Positions 51,369-61,500 of a stretch of 64,000 bases of DNA are shown here, piece by piece (the first letter of the stretch is position 1; each line of letters opens with the position of its first letter). The translations under genes and the position numbers were made by a program. The notes under the pieces are model-generated. The model worked only from the letters and a program-made list of their open reading frames with translations, made no database searches and was not told the origin of the DNA. The stretch is from Lachnospiraceae bacterium (GTDB lineage: Bacteria; Bacillota; Clostridia; Lachnospirales; Lachnospiraceae): positions 434,001-498,000 of the forward strand of contig CABJAM010000003.1 of NCBI GenBank assembly GCA_902363555.1, written 5' to 3'.

Positions 51369-52262
51369 ATGATTGAAAATAAAAGTGCGACATCAAAAAT
51401 CCGTTTTGCTGTCATCCATATTGTGGTGGTCCTGCTGGCGCTGGTCTGTCTGCTGCCTTTGTGGAATATTATATGCATATCCTTCAGCAGCAGTGCCGCC
51501 GTGGCCGGAAACCGGGTCGGATTGTGGCCGGTGCAGGCCACTGTGGCGGCTTATGAGAAGATCATCGGGGATACCCAGTTCTGGCGGTCCTTTGGCATAT
51601 CAGCCCTCAGGGTAGTCATCGCTCTTGTACTTAATCTGGTAATGATTGTTTTGATGGCGTATCCATTGTCCAAATCAAAAAAGGAGTTCCGTGCCAGAAA
51701 TGTTTATATGTATCTCATGGTGTTCGCCATGCTGTTTTCCGGCGGTATGATTCCCACCTACCTTGTGGTAAAGGAGCTGGGGCTGCTCAATTCCATCTGG
51801 TCGCTGATCCTGCCGGGGGCGGTGCCCATTTTCAGCGTGATCATGGTCATGAACTTTTTCATGGGTATTCCCCAGTCGCTGGGAGAGGCGGCAACCATTG
51901 ACGGTGCTACGCCCATGCAGATCCTCACACGGATTTATGTGCCCTGCTCCAAGCCGTCTCTGGCAACCGTGGCTCTGTTCAGTATTGTGGGAAGCTGGAA
52001 CGATTTTTACAATGGCTTGATCTATATTACAAAAATTAAAAATTATCCGGTGATGACCTATATTCAGTCGCTGAGCGTCAATCTGGAGGAGCTTATAAAA
52101 AATGGCGGCAATGCCAATGCTCTGGCCAATGCCGCCGAGGTATCCAATCAGAATCTCAATGCCGCAAAGATCGTTGTGGCTGTGATCCCTCTGCTCCTTA
52201 TCTATCCATTGCTGCAAAAATATCTGATTACCGGTATCGTCATGGGCTCGGTGAAGGAGTGA
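51369..52262 (+). CDS. CUT1 ABC transporter permease (YtcP type)
   Basis: A 297-residue, six-helix permease with the EAA loop in LGEAATIDGATPMQILTRI. AGGAGG precedes ATG 51369. Its last 23 bp overlap the 3' end of the convergent sensor kinase gene, so transcripts from the two strands are complementary there. No ATPase gene is nearby. Confidence 0.9.
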   Translation: MIENKSATSKIRFAVIHIVVVLLALVCLLPLWNIICISFSSSAAVAGNRVGLWPVQATVAAYEKIIGDTQFWRSFGISALRVVIALVLNLVMIVLMAYPLSKSKKEFRARNVYMYLMVFAMLFSGGMIPTYLVVKELGLLNSIWSLILPGAVPIFSVIMVMNFFMGIPQSLGEAATIDGATPMQILTRIYVPCSKPSLATVALFSIVGSWNDFYNGLIYITKIKNYPVMTYIQSLSVNLEELIKNGGNANALANAAEVSNQNLNAAKIVVAVIPLLLIYPLLQKYLITGIVMGSVKE

Positions 52263-53952
52263 TGCTTTGGGGAAGAGTCAGACTGGCCATGGTGCCTTCC
52301 CCGGGCCGGCTCTCATAGTGAAGGCCGTATTCAGGGCCATAAAATAGCTGTATTCTGTGATGGACATTTTGAATACCGTAGCCGGATGAATCCGAGGTCA
52401 GGATGCTGCCAAGCTTTTCGGCCGGGATACCGGGGCCGTTATCGCTGACCGTAAAAATGAGATTTCCATTGGAACAGTGGCAGGATATGGCCAGGCTTCC
52501 CCGGCCGGGCGCCTCCCGGTGGTCAATACCGTGCATGATGGCATTTTCCACGAGAGGCTGAAGCAGCAGATTGATCATAGTTAAAGGAAGAGCGTCCGCG
52601 TCAATATCGTAGGTGACATCGAAGCTGTCGGAGTGCATGATAAACTGGATGCTTATATAGGACCGGACATTTTCCAGCTCATCCTTAACGAATATAGTAT
52701 TCCTGCCCTTATTCAGCGTGGTTCTGTAAAATGTGGATAAAAGACGGGCCATTTGACCGATATCGTCCTGCCCGGCCATAAGTGCCCTGCCATTGATTAA
52801 AGAGAGACTGTTGTACAAAAAATGGGGATTGATCTGCGCCTGCAGTGCCCGCATTTCATATTCCTGCTGCTTGATCTTGCTTTTGAGCACTTCGTCAATT
52901 AAATGGCGGAGCTGTTCAACCATGTGCTGGAAGCTCTGGACTACCCGTCCGATCTCATCGCCGGAATCGTAGGAGACAGTAATTGCAAAATCTCCCTGCT
53001 CCACCCGGCTCATGTTTTTGGTCAAATGCTCCAGGGGCCGCACGATGATGCCCGATAAAAATGAGCTGAGGACAATGACGCTGATGAGGCAGAAGAATAT
53101 GATGATGAGCACAATGGTGGTGATTTCCCTGGCCGGAGCGGAGACGGTGCTTATGGGCCGGTAGAGATAAAGCTTCCAGCCGCCGGTAATATCGGTGCCT
53201 GTTTCAATAACGTATTTATCCCGCAGACCGTCATTTTCCAGGTTATTTATAAGCTGCTCCGGTGTCAGCCGTAAATCGCCCCCGGTATCCTCAAAGGTGT
53301 CATAAATGTATACTGGAGTATGGCTGGCGTCTGTAAGCACGATGCCATAGGATTGCTCGTACAGGGATGCCATGGAGGACAAAGTATCTTCGTAATCAAT
53401 TTCCATAACAATGATGGATTGGTGCTTACCACCGGAGTAGCGGCAGATTAATTTAAGTGAATTATATTCCCGGGAGGCGGAAAAAAATGGACGTGAGCGC
53501 TCCCTCGCGTCATCGTACCAGCCTTGTTCCTCAATATCCGTAAGCGGTCTAAGAACTGTTCCGTGGGGGTTGATGGGGTTATCGGTGTAGAGCGTGATTT
53601 TTTTGATATTTGAGTTAAGCGCCCGAAGTGTGGTAAACATAGGGTCAATGATATCCCTGTATGCCAGATACATGTCGGATGTTTTCTCATAAGTGGTGGA
53701 AAGAGCCAGATTCAGGCTGTTATCCCAGAGGATATAGTTCATTGTATCTAAATAAGTGTTCAGCCGCGTGTTGAGAGCATTGCTTTCCTGGATCAGTGAT
53801 TCATGCACAGCGGTTTCTTCCCGTGTAATGAGCAGATTTTCAATTTGCCGGTAACAGTAGGTGCCCAGGACAATGACAGGGATAAGGCTGACCATCGTGC
53901 ATATGACAAATATTTTTTTCCTGAAGCTGAGATTTTTAAATTGTCTGAGCAT
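52240..53952 (-). CDS. Sensor histidine kinase, YesM family
   Basis: A 570-residue kinase with an N-terminal helix, a ~250-residue extracytoplasmic sensor domain, a second helix (VLIIIFFCLISVIVLSSFL), HAMP, and a His-kinase domain of the LytS/YesM type. The phospho-His is in QINPHFLYNSL. The ATPase motif is DNGPGIP. It probably senses the sugar taken up by the adjacent CUT1 system, directly or through the binding protein. AAGAAGG precedes the ATG. It follows the response regulator gene by 4 bp. Confidence 0.93.
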   Translation of the reverse strand: MLRQFKNLSFRKKIFVICTMVSLIPVIVLGTYCYRQIENLLITREETAVHESLIQESNALNTRLNTYLDTMNYILWDNSLNLALSTTYEKTSDMYLAYRDIIDPMFTTLRALNSNIKKITLYTDNPINPHGTVLRPLTDIEEQGWYDDARERSRPFFSASREYNSLKLICRYSGGKHQSIIVMEIDYEDTLSSMASLYEQSYGIVLTDASHTPVYIYDTFEDTGGDLRLTPEQLINNLENDGLRDKYVIETGTDITGGWKLYLYRPISTVSAPAREITTIVLIIIFFCLISVIVLSSFLSGIIVRPLEHLTKNMSRVEQGDFAITVSYDSGDEIGRVVQSFQHMVEQLRHLIDEVLKSKIKQQEYEMRALQAQINPHFLYNSLSLINGRALMAGQDDIGQMARLLSTFYRTTLNKGRNTIFVKDELENVRSYISIQFIMHSDSFDVTYDIDADALPLTMINLLLQPLVENAIMHGIDHREAPGRGSLAISCHCSNGNLIFTVSDNGPGIPAEKLGSILTSDSSGYGIQNVHHRIQLFYGPEYGLHYESRPGEGTMASLTLPQSITPSPSP

Positions 53953-53956
53953 TTTG

Positions 53957-55510
53957 TTACCTTCTTTCTCCGGTATTTTCTTTTTGATGGCGGAATTTTT
54001 CCGGTGTCAGTCCATATTCTTCCAAAAAGCTTTTACAAAAATAAGATACGTTGGAATAACCTACCGCCTGGCAGATATCGCTGATCTTCATGTTTGTATT
54101 CAAAAGCAGTTCTCTGGTCTTTTCCATACGTACATTTTTGATGAATTTGTTAATGCCGCAGCCAGTCTCCCGGGAAAACATGGTGCTCAGATAACGCGGC
54201 GTCAGATATACCTTTTCCGCCAAAAGTTCAAGCCCAAGATCCTCGCCGTAATGCTGGTAAACATACTGTTTTACCAATTGGATGGCATGCTTTGGCGACT
54301 GCTGCTCACTGTCCAGATGAGAGGCCAGCTCATCCAGCAGATTTCTTATGATCGCCTCGATTTCACTGAATTGGCGGAAGCTGTAAATACATTCGGCCAG
54401 AGTATCAAAAACATTTCCGCTATTTTGCCCAAGACCGTCCAGAAGAAGCCGAAGCAGGCTGGTACACAAAAAACGGATGTAGATCAGCGAGTATTGGGTG
54501 CGGTTTTTATGGTGGTCCAGCAGCAGGGTGACATTCTGGCGCAGGCTGAAGCTGTCCTTAAACTGGATATCTGCGGCAATCTGTTTCAGTAGGGCGTCAT
54601 CATTCGACTCATCTGGCGGCTGCTTTTTATCGGACGCGTCCTCGCCGTAGAGCTGACGGTTGGCAAAGAAGAAACGTTCCTCCAGATGGCGTTCCGCCTC
54701 GGCATAGGCCCTGGCGATAGCCTCCGGTGTGTCGAAGGGGCTGCTGATGGCAATATAGCAGTTCATCTTACAGCGCTTCTTTATATGGCCGGCCAGCATT
54801 TTGGCCTGATCGTGATACCACTCCATACGGTGTCTTGGACCGGAGAACAAAAGCAGGTTCTGAGATGGATTCAGGTTGATGAAATCGCTGTTTTCAGGCA
54901 ATATGTCTGCAAGATTTACCGGGAAGAAGCCGGTATCCTCATCGGAAGCATTGAAGCCAAAGAAGTCCTGCTCCATCTGAATGAGGAAAAGCCGGTGATA
55001 TTCATAGGCAAAGGTAAAGTCCATCCGGGGATCAATGGATTTCAGATAGCTGATCCCTGTGTTATTGATGAGCTGGTAGAGGGCATGGTTCCTGGCGGCT
55101 TCCAGGTCTTTTTGCTCCCTCCGGCTTTTCTGCTCCCGAAGCCTTAGTGTATCCAGCACGGAACGGATCGTTTTCTCAAATTCATCCGGGTCCACCGGCT
55201 TTAATATGTAATTTACCACATGGAGCGACAGCGCCTCCTTGACATAATCGAAATCATCATAGCCGCTGAAAAAGATAATGGGCATCTCAGGGTAGAGTCC
55301 GCGGGCTTCACCGGCCAGCTTAAGGCCATCGATAAACGGCATTTTTATGTCTGTGTAGAGAATATCAAAGGACTTTTTTTGCAGCAGATCCAGGGCATCG
55401 CGGCCATTGGCCGCCTCAGTGATCTGCAGCGGAAAGTCGTACTTTTTCAAAAGAAAACGGATGACGTCGCGTTCCGCAGCTTCGTCGTCAGCGATAAGAA
55501 TTTGATACAT
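53957..55510 (-). CDS. Response regulator, YesN family (receiver plus AraC DNA-binding domain)
   Basis: A 517-residue regulator: receiver domain with D54 in YTDIKMPFIDG and the Lys in YILKPVD, a ~270-residue middle domain, then an AraC double helix-turn-helix (LELLAEKVYLTPRYLSTMF, ISDICQAVGYSNVSYFCKSF). GGGAGGAA precedes ATG 55510, and the longer ORF to 55642 is rejected. It forms an operon with YesM and probably activates both the transporter at 48631 and the gene at 55790 through the shared promoter layout. Confidence 0.93.
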   Translation of the reverse strand: MYQILIADDEAAERDVIRFLLKKYDFPLQITEAANGRDALDLLQKKSFDILYTDIKMPFIDGLKLAGEARGLYPEMPIIFFSGYDDFDYVKEALSLHVVNYILKPVDPDEFEKTIRSVLDTLRLREQKSRREQKDLEAARNHALYQLINNTGISYLKSIDPRMDFTFAYEYHRLFLIQMEQDFFGFNASDEDTGFFPVNLADILPENSDFINLNPSQNLLLFSGPRHRMEWYHDQAKMLAGHIKKRCKMNCYIAISSPFDTPEAIARAYAEAERHLEERFFFANRQLYGEDASDKKQPPDESNDDALLKQIAADIQFKDSFSLRQNVTLLLDHHKNRTQYSLIYIRFLCTSLLRLLLDGLGQNSGNVFDTLAECIYSFRQFSEIEAIIRNLLDELASHLDSEQQSPKHAIQLVKQYVYQHYGEDLGLELLAEKVYLTPRYLSTMFSRETGCGINKFIKNVRMEKTRELLLNTNMKISDICQAVGYSNVSYFCKSFLEEYGLTPEKFRHQKENTGERR

Positions 55511-55552
55511 ATAGATTCCTCCCTCTTTATTATGCTTTGTCATTAATTTCCA

Positions 55553-55585
55553 AAGGAAATCGTTGATCTGCCTGTGTATCAGCGC
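55553..55585. repeat. 33-bp interspersed repeat, copy 2
   Basis: Matches 39376-39408 at 28 of 33 positions. It lies just upstream of the YesN gene (minus strand), as copy 1 lies upstream of the LysR gene (minus strand). Confidence 0.7.
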
Positions 55586-55686
55586 GTGATGTATGAAAAA
55601 TAGCTGGTGCGTGTCTTTTGTATGTTTCATATATTCTACCACAAAAAAACGCCAAATTTTGCGACTTTGGTAATTTCAGGAAAAAG

Positions 55687-55740
55687 TGTTGCAAAACGGA
55701 AATTTTTTTCGTATACGTAAAGCTATCCGGCGTTTATAGT
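55687..55740 (+). promoter_or_regulatory. YesN-type promoter/operator of the UroD-family gene
   Basis: TGTTGCAAAACGGAAAT, then TTTTTCGTATA, and -10 box TATAGT at 55735-55740. Word order and distances equal those of 48501-48554, while the bases between the conserved blocks differ. This supports a real regulatory site. Confidence 0.6.
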
Positions 55741-55789
55741 GGACATAGAATAACAATAGAAACTTTATTATTTTAGGAGGAAGATAAAA

Positions 55790-56905
55790 ATGACACCAAA
55801 GCAAAGGCTATTAGCAAGTATTACAGGTAAAGAAATCGACCGGTTTTCCTGGTCGCCCAATCTGGCCTACTGGTGGGAGCACAGCGGGGCGGATATTGTA
55901 GACATGGGCGAAATTGAGTTTTTAAAATCCATCGGGGCTGACCCGCTAATCCGGGGGCATTTTGCCTACGCGCCGGGGAGTAAAAGCTGGGATAACATGA
56001 TGCTTTACGATGTGTCCTATGACGGCGGCTGCACGGTCAGCGAAACCATTGACGGCGGACAAAAGCATGTGATCTATGACACGCCTGTAGGCAGGCTGGT
56101 GTTTACCTATATGTATTCAGAAAGCGGAAATACATGGTTTTTAAAGGAGCACGGCGTAAAGGAGGAGGAGGATTTCCACACACTGGCTTATTTAAAGGAC
56201 CATACGGTGCTCACGCCGGGTTATGAGCGGTTTGAGCGGGAGGCGGCCCAGCTTGGCGAGGGCGGGCTTATGGTGCCCATACTGACGCCGGATCTGAAAT
56301 CGTCCTTCCAGGCCATGGTGGAATACTGGGTCGGCACGGAGGGGATCGTCTACGCCGTGTATGATTATCCGGAGGCTGTGGCGGAGGCGCTGGACGCCAT
56401 GAAGCGGCTGAATATGCGTGCGGTGGAAATATGCGCGGCGTCCTCGGCGGAGTGTCTTTTAACGTGGGAGGACAGCTCCACCACAAATATTTCCCCAAGC
56501 CTGTATGAAACCTATATTGCCCCGGAGATCAACGACTGGTGCGACGCCCTTCATAAGGCCGGAAAGTATTATATCCAGCACGCCTGCGGACATCTAAACC
56601 AGCTGATCCCCATTATGGCAAAAACCGGGATCGACTGTATCGAGTCCATTTCACCGCCGCCCACAGGAAATATAGAGGTGTGGGATGCCAGAGCCCAGCT
56701 TCCGGACCGGATTTCCCTTATTGGCGGGATCGAAGCCGTAAACTTTCTTGAGCTTGGATTGGAGGCGCTGGAGGACTATGTAAATATTTTGATGGAACGC
56801 ATGAGCGGCACGCCTTATGTGCTGGCCAACAGCGACAGCTGTCCGCCGTATGTGGCGCTGGAAAAATTCCAGCGGATCGGGTGCCTTGTAAAGGATAAAA
56901 AATAA
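55790..56905 (+). CDS. Uroporphyrinogen decarboxylase family protein (UroD/MtaA superfamily)
   Basis: A 371-residue TIM-barrel protein of the UroD superfamily. It is unlikely to be a true haem enzyme, because the N-terminal FRQAGRY-type arginine motif is replaced by WSPNLAYWW. The HACGHLNQLIPIMAKTGIDC segment carries a His and a Cys suited to zinc binding, as in corrinoid methyltransferases of the MtaA group. SISPPPTGN and LIGGIEA also fit. AGGAGG precedes the ATG. Sharing a promoter type with a sugar transporter suggests action on a sugar-linked or methoxylated compound (inference). Confidence 0.78.
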   Translation: MTPKQRLLASITGKEIDRFSWSPNLAYWWEHSGADIVDMGEIEFLKSIGADPLIRGHFAYAPGSKSWDNMMLYDVSYDGGCTVSETIDGGQKHVIYDTPVGRLVFTYMYSESGNTWFLKEHGVKEEEDFHTLAYLKDHTVLTPGYERFEREAAQLGEGGLMVPILTPDLKSSFQAMVEYWVGTEGIVYAVYDYPEAVAEALDAMKRLNMRAVEICAASSAECLLTWEDSSTTNISPSLYETYIAPEINDWCDALHKAGKYYIQHACGHLNQLIPIMAKTGIDCIESISPPPTGNIEVWDARAQLPDRISLIGGIEAVNFLELGLEALEDYVNILMERMSGTPYVLANSDSCPPYVALEKFQRIGCLVKDKK

Positions 56906-56984
56906 CCGGCCATTCATATTTATTGTTTATATGGACCAGAGACAGGTCCGCCGTAACGGCCCGGCTTTTGAAAATTAAATAGAC

Positions 56985-57026
56985 TTTACATTGGCAAGGC
57001 GGTTATGCTATACTATTATCAGTATA
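56985..57026 (+). promoter_or_regulatory. Extended -10 promoter with palindromic operator
   Basis: TTTACA (56985-56990), 18-bp spacer with TGC directly before the -10 box TATACT (57009-57014). TATACT pairs with AGTATA (57021-57026) across a 6-nt spacer, making an operator centred on the start site region. Confidence 0.65.
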
Positions 57027-57047
57027 CGCTAACCAGGGGGTGATATC

Positions 57048-57182
57048 ATGGTAGATAATGAGCTATTACAGGCCATTGGCCAAATGATAACAGCATCCGA
57101 ATGCCGGATTATGGGTGAAATAGCAACGGTGCGGAAAACGATATCCGGAAAATTAAGGAGCGTCTCGATCAAATAGCATAAC
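57048..57182 (+). pseudogene. Small helical protein gene with a frameshift
   Basis: ATG 57048, after GGGGGTG, encodes MVDNELLQAIGQMITASE and 24 more residues before TAG 57174-57176 (42 in total). From about 57135 another frame encodes AENDIRKIKERLDQIA with a stop at 57180-57182, which is a far better amphipathic continuation. A one- or two-base indel near 57130 probably truncated the original ~44-residue protein. Function unknown. Confidence 0.6.
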
Positions 57183-57187
57183 AACCT

Positions 57188-57232
57188 AAAGTGTAAAGTC
57201 TATTTAATTCACGGACTTTGCACTTTTGTTTT
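57188..57232 (+). terminator. Terminator of the small gene
   Basis: AAAGTGTAAAGTC (57188-57200) pairs with GACTTTGCACTTT (57214-57226), one G-U pair in RNA, followed by TGTTTT. The right-hand inverted repeat of the 237-bp unit overlaps its 5' arm. The remaining gap to 57330 shows nothing else. Confidence 0.8.
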
Positions 57233-57330
57233 AGGTGCAAAGATGATAATAAGTTTGCATATCAGCCGGAAACAGATTTTTTAGCGGTAAAAAAGTACAG
57301 AAGTAAACGATATGAGTAAAGGGGAGCCAC

Positions 57331-58467
57331 ATGAGACTGATGCATCTATCGGACCTTCATATAGGAAAGCGTGTGAATGAGTTTTCCATGGCGGAGGATC
57401 AAAAATATATATTGGCACAAATTTTGAGTATTATAGACAGGGAGACTGTGGACGGTGTGGTTTTGGCGGGAGATATTTATGATAAGCCCATACCGTCTGC
57501 GGAGGCGGTCCAGATTTTCGACGATTTTCTGACGAAGCTGGCGGACCGTGATATCCCTGTTTTTGTTATTTGCGGAAACCATGATTCGGCGGAGCGGCTG
57601 GCCTTTGGCGCGCAGCTTATGAGCAGCAGGAACGTGTATATGCCGCCGGTTTATGAGGGGGAGATCACGTCCGTCAGCCTGTCCGATGACTACGGTACCG
57701 TCCGCCTGTGGCTGATGCCCTTTTTAAAGCCGTCCACCGTCCGCCACGCTCTGGATCAGGAGGACATCATCACCTACGAGGATGCGGTTCGGGTAGCTTT
57801 GGCGCGTGTCGAGCTAAACCCCAAGGAGCGAAATGTTCTCGTGGCCCATCAGTTTGTCACCGGAGCCAGCCGGTGCGAATCGGAGGAAATATCTGTGGGC
57901 GGCGTGGACAATGTGGACGCGTCGCTGTTTGACGCCTTTGATTACGTGGCCCTGGGGCACATACATAGTCCGCAGCATGTGGGCAGAGAGGCGGTGCGTT
58001 ACTGCGGCACGCCGCTTAAATATTCCTTCTCGGAGGCCGGCCAGAAAAAGACTGCAACACTGGTGGAGCTGGCAGGAAAGGGAAATATTACCCTGAAAGA
58101 GATCGGGCTGACGCCCATTCGGGATATGCGCAGAATCCGTGGAACTTATATGGAGGTGACTGCCCAGTCGTTTTATGAGGGGAGCAATACGGAGGACTAT
58201 ATACAGGTAACACTGACCGATGAGGAGGATGTACCGGACGGTCTGCAAAAGCTGCGAATCATTTATCCCAATCTTATGCGTCTGGAATACGATAATCAAC
58301 GGACCCGGGAAATCCGGCAGGTGGAAGGAAGCAATACTGTAGAGCAGAAATCGGAGCTGGAGCTGTTTGAGGAATTTTATGAGCTTCAGAATAATCAGGC
58401 GATGAATGGCCCTCAGAAGGAATTTGCACAGAAGCTTATCCGGGAGATCAGGGAGAGGATATCGTGA
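57331..58467 (+). CDS. sbcD: Exonuclease subunit SbcD
   Basis: The 378-residue nuclease subunit of the SbcCD (Mre11-Rad50) complex, which cuts hairpins and protein-blocked DNA ends with Mn2+. The five phosphodiesterase motifs are visible: LSDLHIGK, GDIYDKP, GNHDS, AHQF and GHIHSPQ. The C-terminus (ELEFFEEFYELQN-like, here ELFEEFYELQNNQ) should bind SbcC. AGGGGAG precedes the ATG. SbcC follows 52 bp later, so the two form one operon. Confidence 0.95.
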   Translation: MRLMHLSDLHIGKRVNEFSMAEDQKYILAQILSIIDRETVDGVVLAGDIYDKPIPSAEAVQIFDDFLTKLADRDIPVFVICGNHDSAERLAFGAQLMSSRNVYMPPVYEGEITSVSLSDDYGTVRLWLMPFLKPSTVRHALDQEDIITYEDAVRVALARVELNPKERNVLVAHQFVTGASRCESEEISVGGVDNVDASLFDAFDYVALGHIHSPQHVGREAVRYCGTPLKYSFSEAGQKKTATLVELAGKGNITLKEIGLTPIRDMRRIRGTYMEVTAQSFYEGSNTEDYIQVTLTDEEDVPDGLQKLRIIYPNLMRLEYDNQRTREIRQVEGSNTVEQKSELELFEEFYELQNNQAMNGPQKEFAQKLIREIRERIS

Positions 58468-58519
58468 AAGTTGGATATGGTAGTTTTTGGCACTACCAGG
58501 ATACAGAGGAGGAAGATAA

Positions 58520-61500
58520 ATGAAACCATGTACGCTGGTCATAAGTGCGTTTGGACCTTATGCGCAGGAAACGGTTATTGATTTTGAACAGCTGGGTGAC
58601 CAGGGGCTGTATCTGATCACCGGAGATACGGGTGCGGGGAAAACCACGATTTTTGACGCCATCACCTTTGCTTTATATGGTGAAGCCAGTGGTGAGGTCA
58701 GGGAGTCCGGTATGTTTCGGAGTAAATATGCAAAGCCGGAGACACCGACCTTTGTGGCGCTGGAATTTTTGTATCAGGGGAAAATCTACAAGGTAAAACG
58801 TAATCCGGAATATATGCGTCCAAAAGGAAGGGGAACCGGCGAGACACTTCAAAAAGGAGATGCAGAGCTTATCTATCCCGATGCGCGCCAGCCGGTGACC
58901 CGGTCACGGGAAGTTACAAAGGCTATCACAGAGCTGATCGGTCTGGATTACCGTCAGTTTACACAGATCGCCATGATCGCCCAGGGGGATTTCCAGAAGC
59001 TGCTGATCGCGGGTACTGCCGAGCGCAGCGAGATCTTTAGACAGATTTTCCATACCGGAGTATTTCAGGCCATTCAGAATAAGCTTAAGGATACAGTTAA
59101 GGAGCGCTGGAAGGAATATGATGAAATACGCAGAAGTATCAGTCAGTATTTAAGTGGCGTTGTCTGCGAGGATGATCCGGTCATGGCCATGGAGCTGGAG
59201 GCGCTTAAAAAAATCCGGTTTGAAGGAAACGTAGGTAAGGGTCTGAAGCTGCTGGAAATCCTGCTGGAAAAGGATCAAAACCGCATGAAGGAGCTGGATG
59301 GGGCGGTAAAAGCATTGGACGAACAAATCCAGCAGGAGGACCAGCTGCTTGGAAAGGTTTTTCAAAACCGGCAGCTGAGTACCCAGCTTGATCAGGAAAC
59401 AAAGGCCCTGGAGGAATTGCTGCCAAAGCTTGAGCAGGCAAAAAATGTGTGGCTGGAATGCCGTGCTGCGGCAGATCAGTGCGGTCTGCTGGAGAAGCTT
59501 ATTCAAAATGAAAATGAAAATTTAAAGAAGCACCAGACGCTGGAGGAACAGCGCGGCGTCCGTCAGCAGCTGATTGCAAGTATAAAAAAAGGTGCGGATG
59601 CCATGGAGGCCGGCACAGCTCAGTCCGGGCTTATTAAGGCCGATGTGGCGGCGAAGAAAAATAAGCTGGATATATTGGGCACAGCCGGGGAGGAGAAGGA
59701 GCGGCTGTTTTATCAAAAGGAAAAAATGGAAAGGTGCCTGAGGGAGCTTGCCGCCGGGCGGCAGGGCCTTGCGGACGCCGGCGCCGGACAAAGGATGGCT
59801 GGTGAGAAGCTTAAAGCGTTTCAGGCGGAGGCGGAAAAGCTGTGGCTCTCCATGAATCAGTGCCAGGAGGAGATCGACCGCCTGCTGGGGCAGGATGCCG
59901 CTCTTGTAACGCTGAATGAAAATCAGCGCAATCTGGAAAAGCAAAGGGGCCGTCTGAAACAGCTGGAAACCGACTGGGGGAGCATGAGCCGGAGGATCAA
60001 GGCGCTGGAGACAGCGTTGACTCAAAATTTAAGCCGTGAGTATGATTTAAGCCAGAGCCTGAACGAAAGCCGAAGGATATTGGAGCTTTATAAAAATGCC
60101 GGCAGGGAGGAGCTGCGGTGCGCGCATCAGGCCGAGACGCTGGAACAAAGGAAAAAGGATTATGAACAGCTTTGTGCCCGCCTGGCTCAGGCCAATATCG
60201 CAAAAAAACAGGCTCAGGACAGTATTGTGGCGCTGGAACAGGAGGAGACTGGAAAAAAAGCGCAGCAGAGCAGCCATCAGCAGGCGTGGGAGCAGGTGAA
60301 GGATGCTGATCTGCGCATCGCTCATCTGGAACAGGAAAAATCCACCCTGGCGGCGGAAATCCACCGGATGGAGGACGTGCTGGAGATTAAAGAAAAGACG
60401 GCGGCGCTAAAAAAACAGCTGGAAAAAATGCAGCGGGATTATACGAAGGCGTCACAACAGAAGGAAACGCTCAGAGATGCTTATAATGCATTGGAAAAGC
60501 TGTTTTTAGACGCCCAGGCGGGGGTGTTGGCCAGCCGTCTGACCGAAGGAGAACCCTGTCCGGTGTGCGGCTCCATCCATCATCCCGTTCTTGCGCCTTT
60601 ACCGGAGGCGGCTCCGGCGAAGGAGACGTTGGATAAGAAGCGGGAAGCGCTGACAAAGCAGGAGGCCTCTGTGGAACGGCTCAGCGCGGAGGCCGGACAT
60701 CTTCAAACCCAGCTTGAGACAGAGCTTTCCAGGCTCAGGGAAAAGGCAAAGGACTGCCCGGAGACGTCGGCGGATGAGAGTGCTGTTTTTTCGTGGGCAT
60801 CGAGCCGGCTGGATCAGCTTGCCGCCAGGGAGGCGGCGCGCGGCCGGGAATATCAGGCGGCTTGCGCGGACAAGACGCGGGGGGAGGCGCTGGAGCCCCT
60901 TTTGTGTCAGGATCAGGAGCAGCTTCTTGCTATCCGGGCCCGGCTGTCGGAGAAGGAGAGAGCGCTGGCCATTGCCAGGGAGCAGGTAGACGACCGAAAT
61001 GGGCAGCTTGGGAGTGCGGTAAGCAATCTGTCTGCGATGATCCGCGACCTGGCAATACGTGGGGAAAGCGCCGGTGCCACGGAGCAGGCGCAGACTGAAA
61101 CTTCGGCGATTTCGGCCGGAGGCGCAGAGCAGGCGCAGTTCGGTACTTCAGCGCTTTCGGTGGGAGCCGCGAATCAGGAGTCGCCGGGAATTTCGGTGCT
61201 TTCTGCCGGAGCCGCAGCACAGGCGCGGCCCGATATCCCGGCGCTCCTGGACGCTGCCCTTTCACAGGCGAAAACGGCCTTGGTGGAAGCTGCAAGGCAG
61301 CGTCAGAGATATGATGATGAAAGTGTCCGGGCAGATGCGCTTCATACAGAGCTGACGGCGGCCCAGGAACAGGTAAAGCAGCTGCAAAAACAGATGGATG
61401 GGCTCACAGGGCAAAGCCAGCAGCTTTGCGACCAGCTTTCATCGGAGGCGGAAGCTGTCCTTGATACGCTATGTGTGCCGGAGGCGGCGGACCGGGCCGG

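Larger units (their letters stand above)
56973..57209. repeat. 237-bp unit bounded by perfect 18-bp inverted repeats
   Basis: AATTAAATAGACTTTACA (56973-56990) and its exact reverse complement (57192-57209) flank a small gene with its own promoter. The left arm contains the -35 box and the right arm is part of the terminator. No target duplication is visible outside. It could be a miniature mobile element or a gene cassette. Confidence 0.55.

Noticed and set aside
53803..54592. Plus-strand open frames of 93 and 243 codons opposite the YesM/YesN genes
   Set aside because: Both are antisense to clearly functional signalling genes, with no ribosome binding site and no recognisable domain.
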